Source: Lentzea guizhouensis
GTDB taxonomy: Bacteria > Actinomycetota > Actinomycetes > Mycobacteriales > Pseudonocardiaceae
NCBI RefSeq assembly: GCF_001701025.1
Contig: NZ_CP016793.1
Location: forward strand, 6,882,001-6,946,000
DNA: 64,000 bases
Direction: 5' to 3'
Of this stretch, positions 1 to 7,954 are shown one piece after another. Numbering within the stretch: position 1 is the first letter of the stretch; every line of letters starts with the position of its first letter. The notes under the pieces are model-generated. The model saw only the letters and a list, made by a program, of their open reading frames with translations, searched no databases and was not told where the DNA came from. Made by a program: the position numbers and the translations under genes.

Positions 1-708
1 CTCGGCGTGTCCGGGTTCGCCGAGTACACCGTGATCTCCGACCGCTCGGCGACCCTCGTGCCGGCGGACCTGCCGCTCGACGTCGCCGCGCTGTTCGGGT
101 GCGCCGTGCTCACCGGCGCGGGGGCCGCGTTCTACAGCGCCGAGGTGAGGCCGGGGGACCGGGTCGCCGTGTTCGGGCTCGGCGGTGTCGGCCTGGCCGC
201 CGTGCTCGCCGCGGTCACGGCGGGCGCCACGCAGGTCGTCGCGGTCGACGTCGTGGACCACAAGCGGCAGCTGGCCCTCACCCTCGGCGCCACCCACGAG
301 GTGCCCGGCGGACCCGATGTCGTGGCCCAGCTCCGCGACCTCACCGGCGGCGGCGCGGACAAGGTCATCGACACCACCGGCGTCGCGGCCGTGCTGGAAC
401 AGGCCTACGCCGCCACCGCCGTCGGCGGCACCACGGTCACCGTCGGCCTGCCGCACCCCGACCGCACGGTCACGCTGCCCGCGCTGAACCTGGTCGCCGA
501 GGAACGCACGCTCAAGGGCAGCTACCTCGGCTCCTGCGTACCGCGCCGCGACGTGCCGCGGTTCGTCGACCTGTACCGCGCCGGCCGGCTGCCGGTCGAG
601 GGCCTGCTGTCCGGCCGGCTGACCCTGCCGGAGATCAACGACGGGTTCGCCCTGCTCGCGTCCGGCGAGGCGGTGCGCCAAGTCGTGATCATGGCGGAGG
701 GCCTGTAG
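1..708 (+). CDS. Zinc-type alcohol dehydrogenase, C-terminal part (cut by window edge)
   Basis: The reading frame is open from base 1, so the start and the catalytic zinc ligands lie outside the window. What remains is about 235 residues: the end of the GroES-like domain, then a Rossmann nucleotide-binding domain with VFGLGGVGLAAVLAAV followed by an acidic VAVDV strand end, typical of NAD-linked medium-chain dehydrogenases. The family oxidises alcohols or hemithioacetals with a nicotinamide cofactor. The general layout (FAEYTVI, then an ALFGCAVLTG stretch) resembles class III or NDMA-dependent actinobacterial enzymes, but the substrate cannot be read from this fragment. A strong hairpin covers its stop codon. 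Confidence 0.85.
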   Translation, partial: LGVSGFAEYTVISDRSATLVPADLPLDVAALFGCAVLTGAGAAFYSAEVRPGDRVAVFGLGGVGLAAVLAAVTAGATQVVAVDVVDHKRQLALTLGATHEVPGGPDVVAQLRDLTGGGADKVIDTTGVAAVLEQAYAATAVGGTTVTVGLPHPDRTVTLPALNLVAEERTLKGSYLGSCVPRRDVPRFVDLYRAGRLPVEGLLSGRLTLPEINDGFALLASGEAVRQVVIMAEGL

Positions 709-749
709 CGGAGTCCCGTGCGCGATAGCGCACGGGACTCCACTACAGG
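702..749. terminator. Long hairpin over the dehydrogenase stop codon
   Basis: Arms GGAGTCCCGTGCGC (710-723) and GCGCACGGGACTCC (728-741) pair perfectly around a GATA loop. After one mismatch the stem extends with CCTGTAG (702-708) and CTACAGG (743-749), so the stem includes the TAG stop. There is no U-tract, as is usual in high-GC actinobacteria. Most likely a transcription terminator. Confidence 0.75.
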
Positions 750-839
750 CCCCATGCCCGGTTCGGTCCGTCCGGGCACGAATCGGGCAGGACAGGAGCT
801 TTGTCAGCGGTTGACCTCCGAGGGCTTCCTGCTGCACGG

Positions 840-853
840 TGAGAGCGCTCTCA
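840..853. promoter_or_regulatory. LacI-type operator palindrome upstream of S1 protease
   Basis: TGAGAGCGCTCTCA is a perfect 14-base palindrome centred on GCGC, about 60 bases before the protease start. It differs at two symmetric positions from the CebR-type operator TGGGAGCGCTCCCA. It probably binds a LacI-family repressor; which one is unknown. Confidence 0.55.
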
Positions 854-911
854 TGTTCGCGCCATCCGCAACGGGGCGGGTGGCGATCCCTGCACGGACA
901 AGGAGACGAGC

Positions 912-2039
912 ATGCGTTTCACCGTGTCCAGAATCGTGCCAGCGCTGGCTCTCGTGCTGGTCGGGTCCACGTTCACCGCTCCTGCCCAGGCCGCGGCCGA
1001 GGAGATGTCACCCGGTCTGCTCGCCGCGATGGGCTCGGCCTTCGGGCTGACCGAACAGCAGGCGCGGCTGCGCCTGGAGAAGGAGGAACGCGCGTCGGTG
1101 CTCGCACCGCGCGCGGAAGCCGAAGCCGGCACCGCCCACGCGGGCAGCTGGTTCGAGGACAACCGCCTCGTCGTCGGCGTCACCGACCAGGCGGCGGCCC
1201 GCCGGGTCGAGGCCACCGGCGCGGTGGCGAAGATCGTCAGCCGCTCGGCGGGCTCGATGAACGCCCACAAGAACCGGCTCGACGCCCTGTCCGCCACCGG
1301 CGCCGTGCCGGCCGCGGTCGCGAGCTGGCACCCGGACCCCAGGTCCGGCACCATCGTCGTCAACGTCGAGGCGGGCAAGCAGACCGCCGAGGTCGCCGCG
1401 TTCCTCGACAAGGCCAAGCAGTTCGGCGCCATCAGCGTCAACACCGCCGGCGTCCAGCAGCCGCAGCCGTTCGCGGCGGGCACCGTCGGCGGCGACCCGT
1501 ACTACACCGGCAACGTCCGCTGCTCCATCGGCTTCTCGGTGCACGGCGGCTACGTCACGGCCGGCCACTGCGGCGGCAACGGCGCGGCGGTCTACGGCTG
1601 GGACCGCTCCTTCCAGGGCAACTTCGCCGGTTCCTCCTTCCCCGGCAACGACTACGCGTGGGTCCGCACCGGCGGCGGCTGGTGGACCGTGCCCGTCGTG
1701 CTCGGCTGGGGCACCGTGCCCGACTCGCTGGTCCGCGGTTCGTGGGAGGCCCCGGTCGGCACCTCGGTGTGCCGCTCCGGCTCGACGACGCGCTGGCACT
1801 GCGGCGTGATCCAGAGCCGCAACGAGACCATCCGCTACGCGCAGGGCGACGTCCACCAGATGGCGGGCACCAGCGTGTGCGCGGAGGGCGGCGACTCGGG
1901 CGGCTCGTTCATCACCGGTGACCAGGCGCAGGGCGTGACGTCCGGCGGCTACGGCAACTGCTCCAGCGGTGGCCGCACCTGGTTCCAGCCGATCAACGAG
2001 ATCCTGAACGTCTACGGGCTGCGCCTGCACACGGCCTGA
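912..2039 (+). CDS. Secreted S1 (streptogrisin/alpha-lytic type) serine protease with propeptide
   Basis: A 375-residue secreted prepro-protease. Residues 1-28 form a signal peptide ending AQA; residues ~30-188 are a propeptide of the alpha-lytic type, which acts as a folding chaperone and is then removed; the mature chymotrypsin-like domain starts near FAAGTVGGD (~187). The catalytic triad is visible: H219 in VTAGHC, D247 in GNDYAW and S329 in GGDSGG. Six cysteines (204, 220, 287, 297, 323, 350) fit three disulfides. The start follows an AAGGAGA ribosome site. It is monocistronic, with a LacI-type palindrome upstream and a terminator downstream. Likely role: extracellular protein degradation. 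The family call is secure, the specificity is not. Confidence 0.93.
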   Translation: MRFTVSRIVPALALVLVGSTFTAPAQAAAEEMSPGLLAAMGSAFGLTEQQARLRLEKEERASVLAPRAEAEAGTAHAGSWFEDNRLVVGVTDQAAARRVEATGAVAKIVSRSAGSMNAHKNRLDALSATGAVPAAVASWHPDPRSGTIVVNVEAGKQTAEVAAFLDKAKQFGAISVNTAGVQQPQPFAAGTVGGDPYYTGNVRCSIGFSVHGGYVTAGHCGGNGAAVYGWDRSFQGNFAGSSFPGNDYAWVRTGGGWWTVPVVLGWGTVPDSLVRGSWEAPVGTSVCRSGSTTRWHCGVIQSRNETIRYAQGDVHQMAGTSVCAEGGDSGGSFITGDQAQGVTSGGYGNCSSGGRTWFQPINEILNVYGLRLHTA

Positions 2040-2053
2040 TCCCGCACGACGCA

Positions 2054-2085
2054 CCGGCTGTCCACTGTCCGCAGTGGACAGCCGG
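2054..2085. terminator. Bidirectional terminator between protease and ligD
   Basis: CCGGCTGTCCACTG (2054-2067) and CAGTGGACAGCCGG (2072-2085) form a perfect 14-base-pair stem with a TCCG loop, placed between two convergent genes. Confidence 0.8.
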
Positions 2086-2103
2086 TTCCCGTGTGAGCAC
2101 CGG

Positions 2104-4092
2104 TCAGGGGAGCGGTGCCCGGCTCACGGCGGCGGGCGCGAAGAGGTCACCGAGCGCCGGAACGCGGTCGAGCACGTCGTCCGCGGTGAACGTCAGCTGC
2201 TCCACCCGGCGGCACCCGCGGACCTCGTCCCAGGTGACCGGGGTGGCGACGGTCGGTGAGTCCCTGCCGCGCAGGGAGTAGGGCGCGATGGTGGTCTTGG
2301 CCGGGTTGTTCTGGCTCCAGTCGATGAAGACCCTGCCCTCGCGGCGCGCCTTGCTCATCGTCGCGGTCACCAGGCCGGGGGCCTCGCGTTCGAAGGCCAC
2401 CGCGAGCGCCTTCGCGTACGCCGACGGGGACCGGGCGCTCGCCACGTCGATGCCCGCGTAGACCTGCATCCCCTTCGAACCGGAGGTCGTCGCGACCGGC
2501 TCCAGCCCGTCCGCGACCAGGACGTCGTGAAGCCGTTCCGCGATCCGGCAGCAGTCGACGACCGTCGTGCCGGGACCGGGGTCCAGGTCGAACACCAGGC
2601 GGTCCGGCAGGTTCCTGGCGCCGTCCCCGCTCACGGTCCACTGTGGAACGTGGAGCTCGATCGCCGCGAGATTGGCCGCCCACGCCAGCGCGGCGAGCTC
2701 GTGGATCAACGGGTACCTCACGACCTCGTCGGCGCCGCGCCGCGAACCGCCGCCCTTCAGCGACACCGTCGGCAACCAGGCAGGAGCGCTGGCGTCGGCG
2801 TTCTTCTGGAAGAACCGCTGGCCGCCCACCCCGTCGGGGAACCGGACGAACGTGACCGGCCGGTCCCGCAGGTGCGGCAGCAGCACGGGCGCGATCCGGC
2901 TGTAGTAGGCGATGACCTCGCTCTTGGCGGTGCCGTCCGGGTACAGCACCTTGTCCAGGTTGGACAGTGCCAGCGTGCGGGCGCCCGCCCTGACCGTCAC
3001 CCGGCTGGTGACCATCGGCGGGTCCGGTGGTGGCGGCGGTGGGCCGGGACGACCGGGTTGTGGCGCAACCACCTCCGCGGGCTCGCGGTCGGCCCGCAGC
3101 CCGCGCCAGGCCGTGTGCCGCAGCCGGCCGTCGTCACCGCGGGTGAACTGCCGGAACCGCACCTCGCCGACCAGCACCGGCTCCACCCACCGCGCCCGTG
3201 CGACGTCCTCGCGCGGGGGAGTGGCCGCGAACGGGTGGCCGGGACGTTCGAGCGGCTGCAGCCGGTCGCGCAGCTGGTCGCGGTCCTGCCGCGTGAAACC
3301 GGTGCCGACGTCGCCGATGTACACCAGGTCGCCGGTGCCGGGGTCGTGCGCGCCGAGCAGCAGGCCCCCGACCGTGCCGGTGAAGCCGCTCTGACCCGGC
3401 CGCCACCCGCACACGACGACCTCCTGCGTCTGCGTCAGCGGGTGCTTGCACCAGAGATCCGGCCGCTTGCCGGCGACGTAGGGCGAGTCCAGCCGCTTGG
3501 CCACGAGCCCTTCGTGCCCTTCGGCGGCGACCCGGTCGAGGAGCCGTTGCGGGGTGAGGCGCTCGGCGGCCAGGTCGTCGGCGGTGAACGCCGGCACCAC
3601 GGAGATCCGGAACGGGTCGGGCATCGGCAGCTCGGCGAGCCGGTGGCGCCGCTGCTCGTAGGGTTCGTCGAGCAGCAGCTGCTCACCCAGCTGGAGGAGG
3701 TCGAAGGCGAGGAACCGGACGGCGACGTCGGCGAACGGTTCCTCACGCCGGGCGGTGCGGTGCTTCTGGAAGCGGCCACGGCGTTGCTGCAGCAGCCCGA
3801 AGTCGATCTGCCCGGCCTCGTTGTAGACCACGACCTCACCGTCGAGCACCGCGGCACGCCCGCGCAACGCCCCGGCCAGCACACCGGTCAGCTCGGCGAA
3901 CTCGGTGGTGAGGTCGAGGCCGTTGCGGCTGGTCAGCACCGATGTGCCGTCCTTAGCGACCCGCAACGCGGCACGGTAACCGTCCAGTTTGTACTCGTAG
4001 GCCCACTGCGGACCCTCGCGCAGGCGGCCGCCGTCGGGCTTGGCGAACATGGGCTCGATCCAGGCGGGAAGGGAGTCGGGTGCCTCGGGCAT
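2104..4092 (-). CDS. ligD: ATP-dependent DNA ligase LigD, ligase plus polymerase domains (NHEJ)
   Basis: A 662-residue protein in the order ligase then polymerase, without an obvious 3'-phosphoesterase domain (the mycobacterial order is POL-PE-LIG). The N-terminal ligase has the adenylation motif EYKLDGYR with the nucleotidyl lysine at K35. After a proline-rich linker (~340-355) comes an AEP-type primase-polymerase domain with KVLYPDG, the acidic pair in VFDLDPGPG and TSGSKGMQVY. LigD fills and seals double-strand breaks together with Ku. No ku gene is in this window, so a partner must lie elsewhere. The ATG start has GGAGGTCGCC before it. It is convergent with the S1 protease and divergent from the TIR gene. 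Confidence 0.92.
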   Translation of the reverse strand: MPEAPDSLPAWIEPMFAKPDGGRLREGPQWAYEYKLDGYRAALRVAKDGTSVLTSRNGLDLTTEFAELTGVLAGALRGRAAVLDGEVVVYNEAGQIDFGLLQQRRGRFQKHRTARREEPFADVAVRFLAFDLLQLGEQLLLDEPYEQRRHRLAELPMPDPFRISVVPAFTADDLAAERLTPQRLLDRVAAEGHEGLVAKRLDSPYVAGKRPDLWCKHPLTQTQEVVVCGWRPGQSGFTGTVGGLLLGAHDPGTGDLVYIGDVGTGFTRQDRDQLRDRLQPLERPGHPFAATPPREDVARARWVEPVLVGEVRFRQFTRGDDGRLRHTAWRGLRADREPAEVVAPQPGRPGPPPPPPDPPMVTSRVTVRAGARTLALSNLDKVLYPDGTAKSEVIAYYSRIAPVLLPHLRDRPVTFVRFPDGVGGQRFFQKNADASAPAWLPTVSLKGGGSRRGADEVVRYPLIHELAALAWAANLAAIELHVPQWTVSGDGARNLPDRLVFDLDPGPGTTVVDCCRIAERLHDVLVADGLEPVATTSGSKGMQVYAGIDVASARSPSAYAKALAVAFEREAPGLVTATMSKARREGRVFIDWSQNNPAKTTIAPYSLRGRDSPTVATPVTWDEVRGCRRVEQLTFTADDVLDRVPALGDLFAPAAVSRAPLP

Positions 4093-4213
4093 GGCGACCT
4101 CCGTTCCCCGCGCGTTCCCTCGTCACCAGGAATCAGAAGGTAACCCGAACGGCCTAATCCCGCTTGCCGCAGAGCTTCGAGGTACCGGACTGCTGCGATC
4201 TATCATCCGGATC

Positions 4214-5224
4214 ATGAGTGAGCGCGGTAGGCGTGTCTTCATCTCCTACGTGCGGGAGGACTCGGAGGCGGTCGACCGGCTGTGCGCGGCCCTGGAGGCG
4301 GCTCGGATCCCCGTGTGGCGAGATCGGACGGCCCTCGGTCCGGGCGATGCGTGGAAGGTCAAGATCCGGGAGGCGGTCAGAACGGGCTCAATCGTCTTCC
4401 TGGCTTGTTTCTCCAGCAACTCGAGAGCCAAGGAGAAGTCCTACATGAACGAGGAGCTCACCCTCGCGGTCGAGGAGTTCCGGCAGATGCCTCCCGGTCG
4501 TACCTGGCTGATCCCGGTTCGGTTCGACGCCGGCGAGGTGCCGCACTGGGACCTCGGTGCCGGTCGTGCGCTGGGGGATCTGAACCACTCTGATCTCTTC
4601 GGGCAGGACTACCCGGTCCAGTTGGCCGGCCTGGTCGCCACCATCGGCCACCTCATGCGCGACAAGCGAATCGACTCGACCGACGTGGCGGCCGCGGTCG
4701 AAGCGGATCAGCCCGGGTCATCCGCGGAAGACGAGCCGTCGCGCCCCGCGACGGCAGGCAGTCGTGTCGAGGAAGTGCGGCGGATCCTCCGATCGACGTA
4801 CGACGGCGTTGATTCGGTTTACCTGGACGAGTTCGCCAGAGATCGACTTCGTCTGTACCGGCTTCCCCCGCTGGAATCGGGCGAAAAGGTCCTCGCCATT
4901 CTCGACACCTCGGTTGCGAAGATCGTTTCGAGGTTGTGGAACCCAGGTCGCGAATACTATGCGATGTTCACGGATCGCAGCTTCTACTACCGTGCCGTTT
5001 ACCTCCGGGGTGAGAACTCCGTCTCCAGTCTTTCGGTGAGGTACGACGAGCTGGGGGAGTACGCGTTCTCCGGTGCCAAGTACTGGGCGTACCCGCGGAC
5101 GAACGGACCCCGCCGAGGGATCAGGGTGAACACAGGTGGGCGGGAGTTCCTGCTGCGTGCTTCGGGGATGCCTGGTGGTCCGGAGAAACTCGCCGCTGTT
5201 CTCACCGAGCTGGCCACCGGCTGA
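4214..5224 (+). CDS. TIR-domain protein with C-terminal PH-like domain (possible defence effector)
   Basis: A 336-residue protein starting MSERGRR. Residues 6-125 form a TIR fold: VFISYVREDSE at the BB-loop side, and SYMNEEL near residue 77, whose E80/E81 lies where NADase-type TIR domains carry the catalytic glutamate. Residues ~205-336 hold KVLAILDT, GREYYAMFTDRSFYY and VRYDELGEYAFSG, which look like a bacterial PH-type (YokE-like) domain; this second call is tentative. In-frame upstream codons to 4040 read through non-coding-looking sequence, so the ATG at 4214 is preferred. GC falls to about 53-57% over 4800-4980, well below its neighbours, which suggests horizontal acquisition. No clear operon partner. 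A solitary TIR effector in antiphage defence is inference. Confidence 0.75.
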   Translation: MSERGRRVFISYVREDSEAVDRLCAALEAARIPVWRDRTALGPGDAWKVKIREAVRTGSIVFLACFSSNSRAKEKSYMNEELTLAVEEFRQMPPGRTWLIPVRFDAGEVPHWDLGAGRALGDLNHSDLFGQDYPVQLAGLVATIGHLMRDKRIDSTDVAAAVEADQPGSSAEDEPSRPATAGSRVEEVRRILRSTYDGVDSVYLDEFARDRLRLYRLPPLESGEKVLAILDTSVAKIVSRLWNPGREYYAMFTDRSFYYRAVYLRGENSVSSLSVRYDELGEYAFSGAKYWAYPRTNGPRRGIRVNTGGREFLLRASGMPGGPEKLAAVLTELATG

Positions 5225-5357
5225 TCACGAGCAGTTCTGCCCAAATCCGGCACGGGCCCTGCGGGTTCGGCGCCCACTAGCACTCCGGCAGGTCGCGCCG
5301 ACACCCGTTCAGCGCTCGGCGAACAGCCTTTACCTCCACAAAACTGGAGGTTCCAGG

Positions 5358-5780
5358 ATGGTTCGCATGACGAAGACCTTCAAGTACCTCAACGTTGTCG
5401 TGCGCATCCTGTTCGGTGCGCTGTTCGCCTTCTCGGGTTTCACCGGGCTGTTCGGCATCGGTTCGCAGTCCACCGACGGCATGTCGGTCGAGGCGCTCGC
5501 GTTCGCCACGGCGCTCGGGGAGAGCGGGTTCATCATGCCGGTCGTCAAGGTCGTGGAGCTGGTGGCCGGGATCATGTTGGTGGTCAACAGGTTCGCGCCG
5601 CTGGCGTTGGCGTTGCTCGCTCCGCTGGTGGTCGGGATCTTCGGGTTCCACGTGCTGCTGGAGCCGAGTGGTGCGGTGATCGCGGTGGTGCTGGCGGTGG
5701 GCGAGGTCTACCTCGCGTGGGTCTACCGGCACGCGTTCGTGCCGATGCTGCGGCCCACCCAAGCGCAGGTGGCCGCCTGA
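5358..5780 (+). CDS. DoxX-like small membrane protein
   Basis: A 140-residue integral membrane protein with about four hydrophobic segments (residues ~12-32, 53-75, 78-98 and 103-122). The GALFAFSGFTGLFG start and the later VAGIMLVVNRFAPLALALLAP match the DoxX/DoxD-like family, whose members include thiosulfate:quinone oxidoreductase subunits and many uncharacterised actinobacterial proteins. The ATG at 5358 has GGAGG seven bases upstream; the longer frame from 5136 overlaps the TIR gene and has no support. Substrate unknown. Confidence 0.82.
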   Translation: MVRMTKTFKYLNVVVRILFGALFAFSGFTGLFGIGSQSTDGMSVEALAFATALGESGFIMPVVKVVELVAGIMLVVNRFAPLALALLAPLVVGIFGFHVLLEPSGAVIAVVLAVGEVYLAWVYRHAFVPMLRPTQAQVAA

Positions 5781-5782
5781 GA

Positions 5783-5819
5783 CCGGGGCCGTGGTGCTGA
5801 GGGGATGCCACGGCCCCGG
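5783..5819. terminator. Bidirectional terminator between DoxX gene and dehydratase
   Basis: CCGGGGCCGTGG (5783-5794) and CCACGGCCCCGG (5808-5819) form a 12-base-pair GC-rich stem with a 13-base loop between convergent genes. Confidence 0.8.
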
Positions 5820-5840
5820 CTCCTGTCGGACGGGTGCGGG

Positions 5841-6998
5841 CTACTCGAACACGCCGTAGCCCTCCACCGCGTGCGCCCGGACGCCGTCCATGTCGAGCTC
5901 CACGCCGATGCCCGGGGTGTCGGGCAGCGTGATGTAGCCGTCCTTCACGATCGAGCCGCTCCCGTCGGGCGCGTGGACGTAGCTGTCCCACACCGCGCGC
6001 TCGTCGAGGGCGTGCCACTCCTGGACGTGGAAGTTGGGGATCGACGCGCACTGGTGGGAGGTGGCCATCGTGCCCAGCGGAGTCGAGACCAGGTGCGGTG
6101 CGAACGGGATGTAGTGCAGCTCGGCGAGGTTGGCGATCTTCTTGGCCTCGGCGAGGCCGCCGCACTTCGGCACGTCCGGCTCGATGAAGTCCACCGCGCC
6201 GCGTTCGAGCAGCTCGCGGAAACCCCAGCGCAGGTAGAGGTTCTCGCCCGCGCAGATCGGGGTCCGGGTCTGCGCGCGGACCCGGACCAGCGCGTCGACG
6301 TTCTCCGCCGGCAGCGGTTCCTCCAGCCACATCAGGTCGAACGGCTCGAGCGCCCAGGAGATCCGGCACGCGCTCGGCACGTCGTAGCGGGCGTGCAGGT
6401 CGATTGCCAGGTCGACCTCCGGGCCGATCGCCTCGCGGATGGCGGCCACCCGGTCGACCATCGAGCGCAGCTCGGCGGCGTTGACGGTGTGGTTGAACGT
6501 GTCGAACTTGGCGGGGTGGTACAGGTTGTCGATGTCGAACTTGATGGCGGTGAAGCCCTCGGCGACCATCCGCTGGGCCCGGTCGACGCACCCGGCGACC
6601 GAGCCCGCGGGGTCGTCGCCGTCGCCGCAGTCGGCGTAGAGCCGGATCCGGTCGCGGAACTTCCCGCCGAGCATCCGGTAGACCGGCTGGCCCGCGGCCT
6701 TGCCCGCGAGATCCCACAGCGCGAGCTCGATCCCGGACAGGGCGATCACGAACACCCCGCCCTGGGGGCCGGCGAAGACCTTGGCGCGGCGCAGCTTCTC
6801 CCAGCACCGCTCGACGTTGCGCGGGTCCTCGCCGAGCAGCAGGGGCGTCAGCGAGTTGATCATTCCGACGACGGCACCCGCGCCGGCGTCGGGGTTGGCC
6901 TCGCCGAACCCGCTGAGGCCCTCGTCGGTGTCGATCCGCACCAGGGTGGCCTCGCCGTGGTAGGCCACCACCGCCGTCGTGACGTTCACGATCCGCAT
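5841..6998 (-). CDS. Enolase-superfamily (mandelate racemase/MLE) sugar-acid dehydratase, first copy
   Basis: A 385-residue member of the mandelate racemase subgroup. Visible features are the N-terminal capping domain (1-125), then a TIM barrel with metal ligands in LAIDLHARYD, LEEPLP and CAGENLY, and a C-terminal FAPHLVSTPLG with the putative catalytic histidine. This pattern is close to sugar-acid (galactonate/mannonate-type) dehydratases that make 2-keto-3-deoxy acids. The ATG at 6998 has GGGAGA just upstream; an ATG nine codons earlier lacks one. It is divergent from the GntR regulator (74 bases apart) and probably controlled by it. The substrate is not decidable from sequence. Confidence 0.85.
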   Translation of the reverse strand: MRIVNVTTAVVAYHGEATLVRIDTDEGLSGFGEANPDAGAGAVVGMINSLTPLLLGEDPRNVERCWEKLRRAKVFAGPQGGVFVIALSGIELALWDLAGKAAGQPVYRMLGGKFRDRIRLYADCGDGDDPAGSVAGCVDRAQRMVAEGFTAIKFDIDNLYHPAKFDTFNHTVNAAELRSMVDRVAAIREAIGPEVDLAIDLHARYDVPSACRISWALEPFDLMWLEEPLPAENVDALVRVRAQTRTPICAGENLYLRWGFRELLERGAVDFIEPDVPKCGGLAEAKKIANLAELHYIPFAPHLVSTPLGTMATSHQCASIPNFHVQEWHALDERAVWDSYVHAPDGSGSIVKDGYITLPDTPGIGVELDMDGVRAHAVEGYGVFE

Positions 6999-7051
6999 TC
7001 GTTCTCCCGCCGCTGGGTCGTTCAAATGAGACGGACTGTCGCGAGCTCCAA

Positions 7052-7064
7052 CTTGTCCGATAAG
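7052..7064. promoter_or_regulatory. Candidate GntR/FadR-type operator
   Basis: CTTGTCCGATAAG is a near-perfect dyad with one mismatched pair, matching the T-N-GT-N3-A-N-N-A look of FadR-type sites. It sits in the 74-base gap between the dehydratase and the GntR gene. A second half-site, GGACAAG, lies at 7082-7088 inside the first codons of the regulator, suggesting autoregulation. Confidence 0.45.
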
Positions 7065-7072
7065 CTGATGAC

Positions 7073-7813
7073 ATGCAAAGGGGACAAGAGTCTCCGGAGC
7101 CTGTCAAGGTCCGGACTCTCCCGGTGCAGGTGGCCGCACACCTGACCCGGCGGATCGTCAGCGGCGAGGTCGAGGACGGCCGGGCCCCGTCGGAGCTCGA
7201 CATCTCCCGCGAGTTCGGCGTGTCCAGGGTGGTGGCGCGGGAGACGCTCAAGATCCTCGCCTCGCTCGACATCGTGGACGTCGCGCAGGGCCGCCGGGTC
7301 GTCGTGCGCCCCCGCGCGGAGTGGGACTACCTGAACCCGTTGCTGATCGAGTGGCTGCCGGGGGAGATCGTCGGCGAGCTGCTGCAGGAGCTGCACCAGA
7401 TGCGCTGGCTGCTCGAACCGGAGCTCGCCGCGATGGCCGCGGCCGGCGTCACCGAGGAGACGCTGGGCCGGCTCAGGGACGAGCTCGACCGCATGGCGGC
7501 GTTGGAGACCGACCCCAACGCCTACCTCGAGGTCGACCACGAGTTCCACATGGAGATCTGCCGGGCGGCCGACAACCGCATCCTCGACCGGATCATGTAC
7601 TCCGCCCGCTGGCTGGGCACGGCCAGCAGGCGCATCACCAACGAGGCACCGGCCGCGCTCCGCAAGGCCACCGCCGACCACACGGAGATCTACGAGGCGC
7701 TCGTGGCGCGCGACCCGGCACGGGCGCGCGAGGCGATGCGCAAGCACCTGGCCAACAACTCCACCCTCCTCGCGGAGAAGGAGAAGCAGACCAGGCGGGC
7801 CACCCGCCGCTAG
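7073..7813 (+). CDS. GntR-family (FadR subfamily) transcriptional regulator
   Basis: A 246-residue regulator. Residues ~14-80 form a winged helix with the GntR signature (SELDISREFGVSRVVARETL), and residues ~95-235 form an all-helical FCD ligand-binding domain containing the metal-binding histidines expected of this class (VDHEFHMEICRAADN, ADHTEIYEAL). FadR-subfamily regulators often sense sugar acids or carboxylic acids. It is divergent from dehydratase 1 and followed by the binding-protein/permease/dehydratase 2 operon, so it probably represses both arms. The start is an ATG with a poor ribosome site; a putative operator overlaps the start region. Confidence 0.9.
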   Translation: MQRGQESPEPVKVRTLPVQVAAHLTRRIVSGEVEDGRAPSELDISREFGVSRVVARETLKILASLDIVDVAQGRRVVVRPRAEWDYLNPLLIEWLPGEIVGELLQELHQMRWLLEPELAAMAAAGVTEETLGRLRDELDRMAALETDPNAYLEVDHEFHMEICRAADNRILDRIMYSARWLGTASRRITNEAPAALRKATADHTEIYEALVARDPARAREAMRKHLANNSTLLAEKEKQTRRATRR

Positions 7814-7954
7814 CCCGGCACGAACGAGACATCAGCAGTTCGGCGTTCTTCGCCGCATGAACGACCCGGCAGCGCGGTCCGCCCCGCTGTCCCGCCGGTT
7901 GCAACGTCGCCCCGTCGGTACGCGTCCGCTCGCCCGGACGTGAGAGGAGTTGTC

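Noticed and set aside
1008..2054. Long open frame antisense to the S1 protease
   Set aside because: Arg/Ala/Val-rich, no family pattern, and the protease on the other strand has a full catalytic triad. High-GC third positions create such frames.
2527..4143. 538-codon frame opposite ligD
   Set aside because: Low-complexity composition typical of a GC-driven mirror frame; LigD motifs are convincing.
4040..4213. N-terminal extension of the TIR protein
   Set aside because: Reads into the ligD promoter side, has no domain character, and the TIR strand starts right after ATG 4214.
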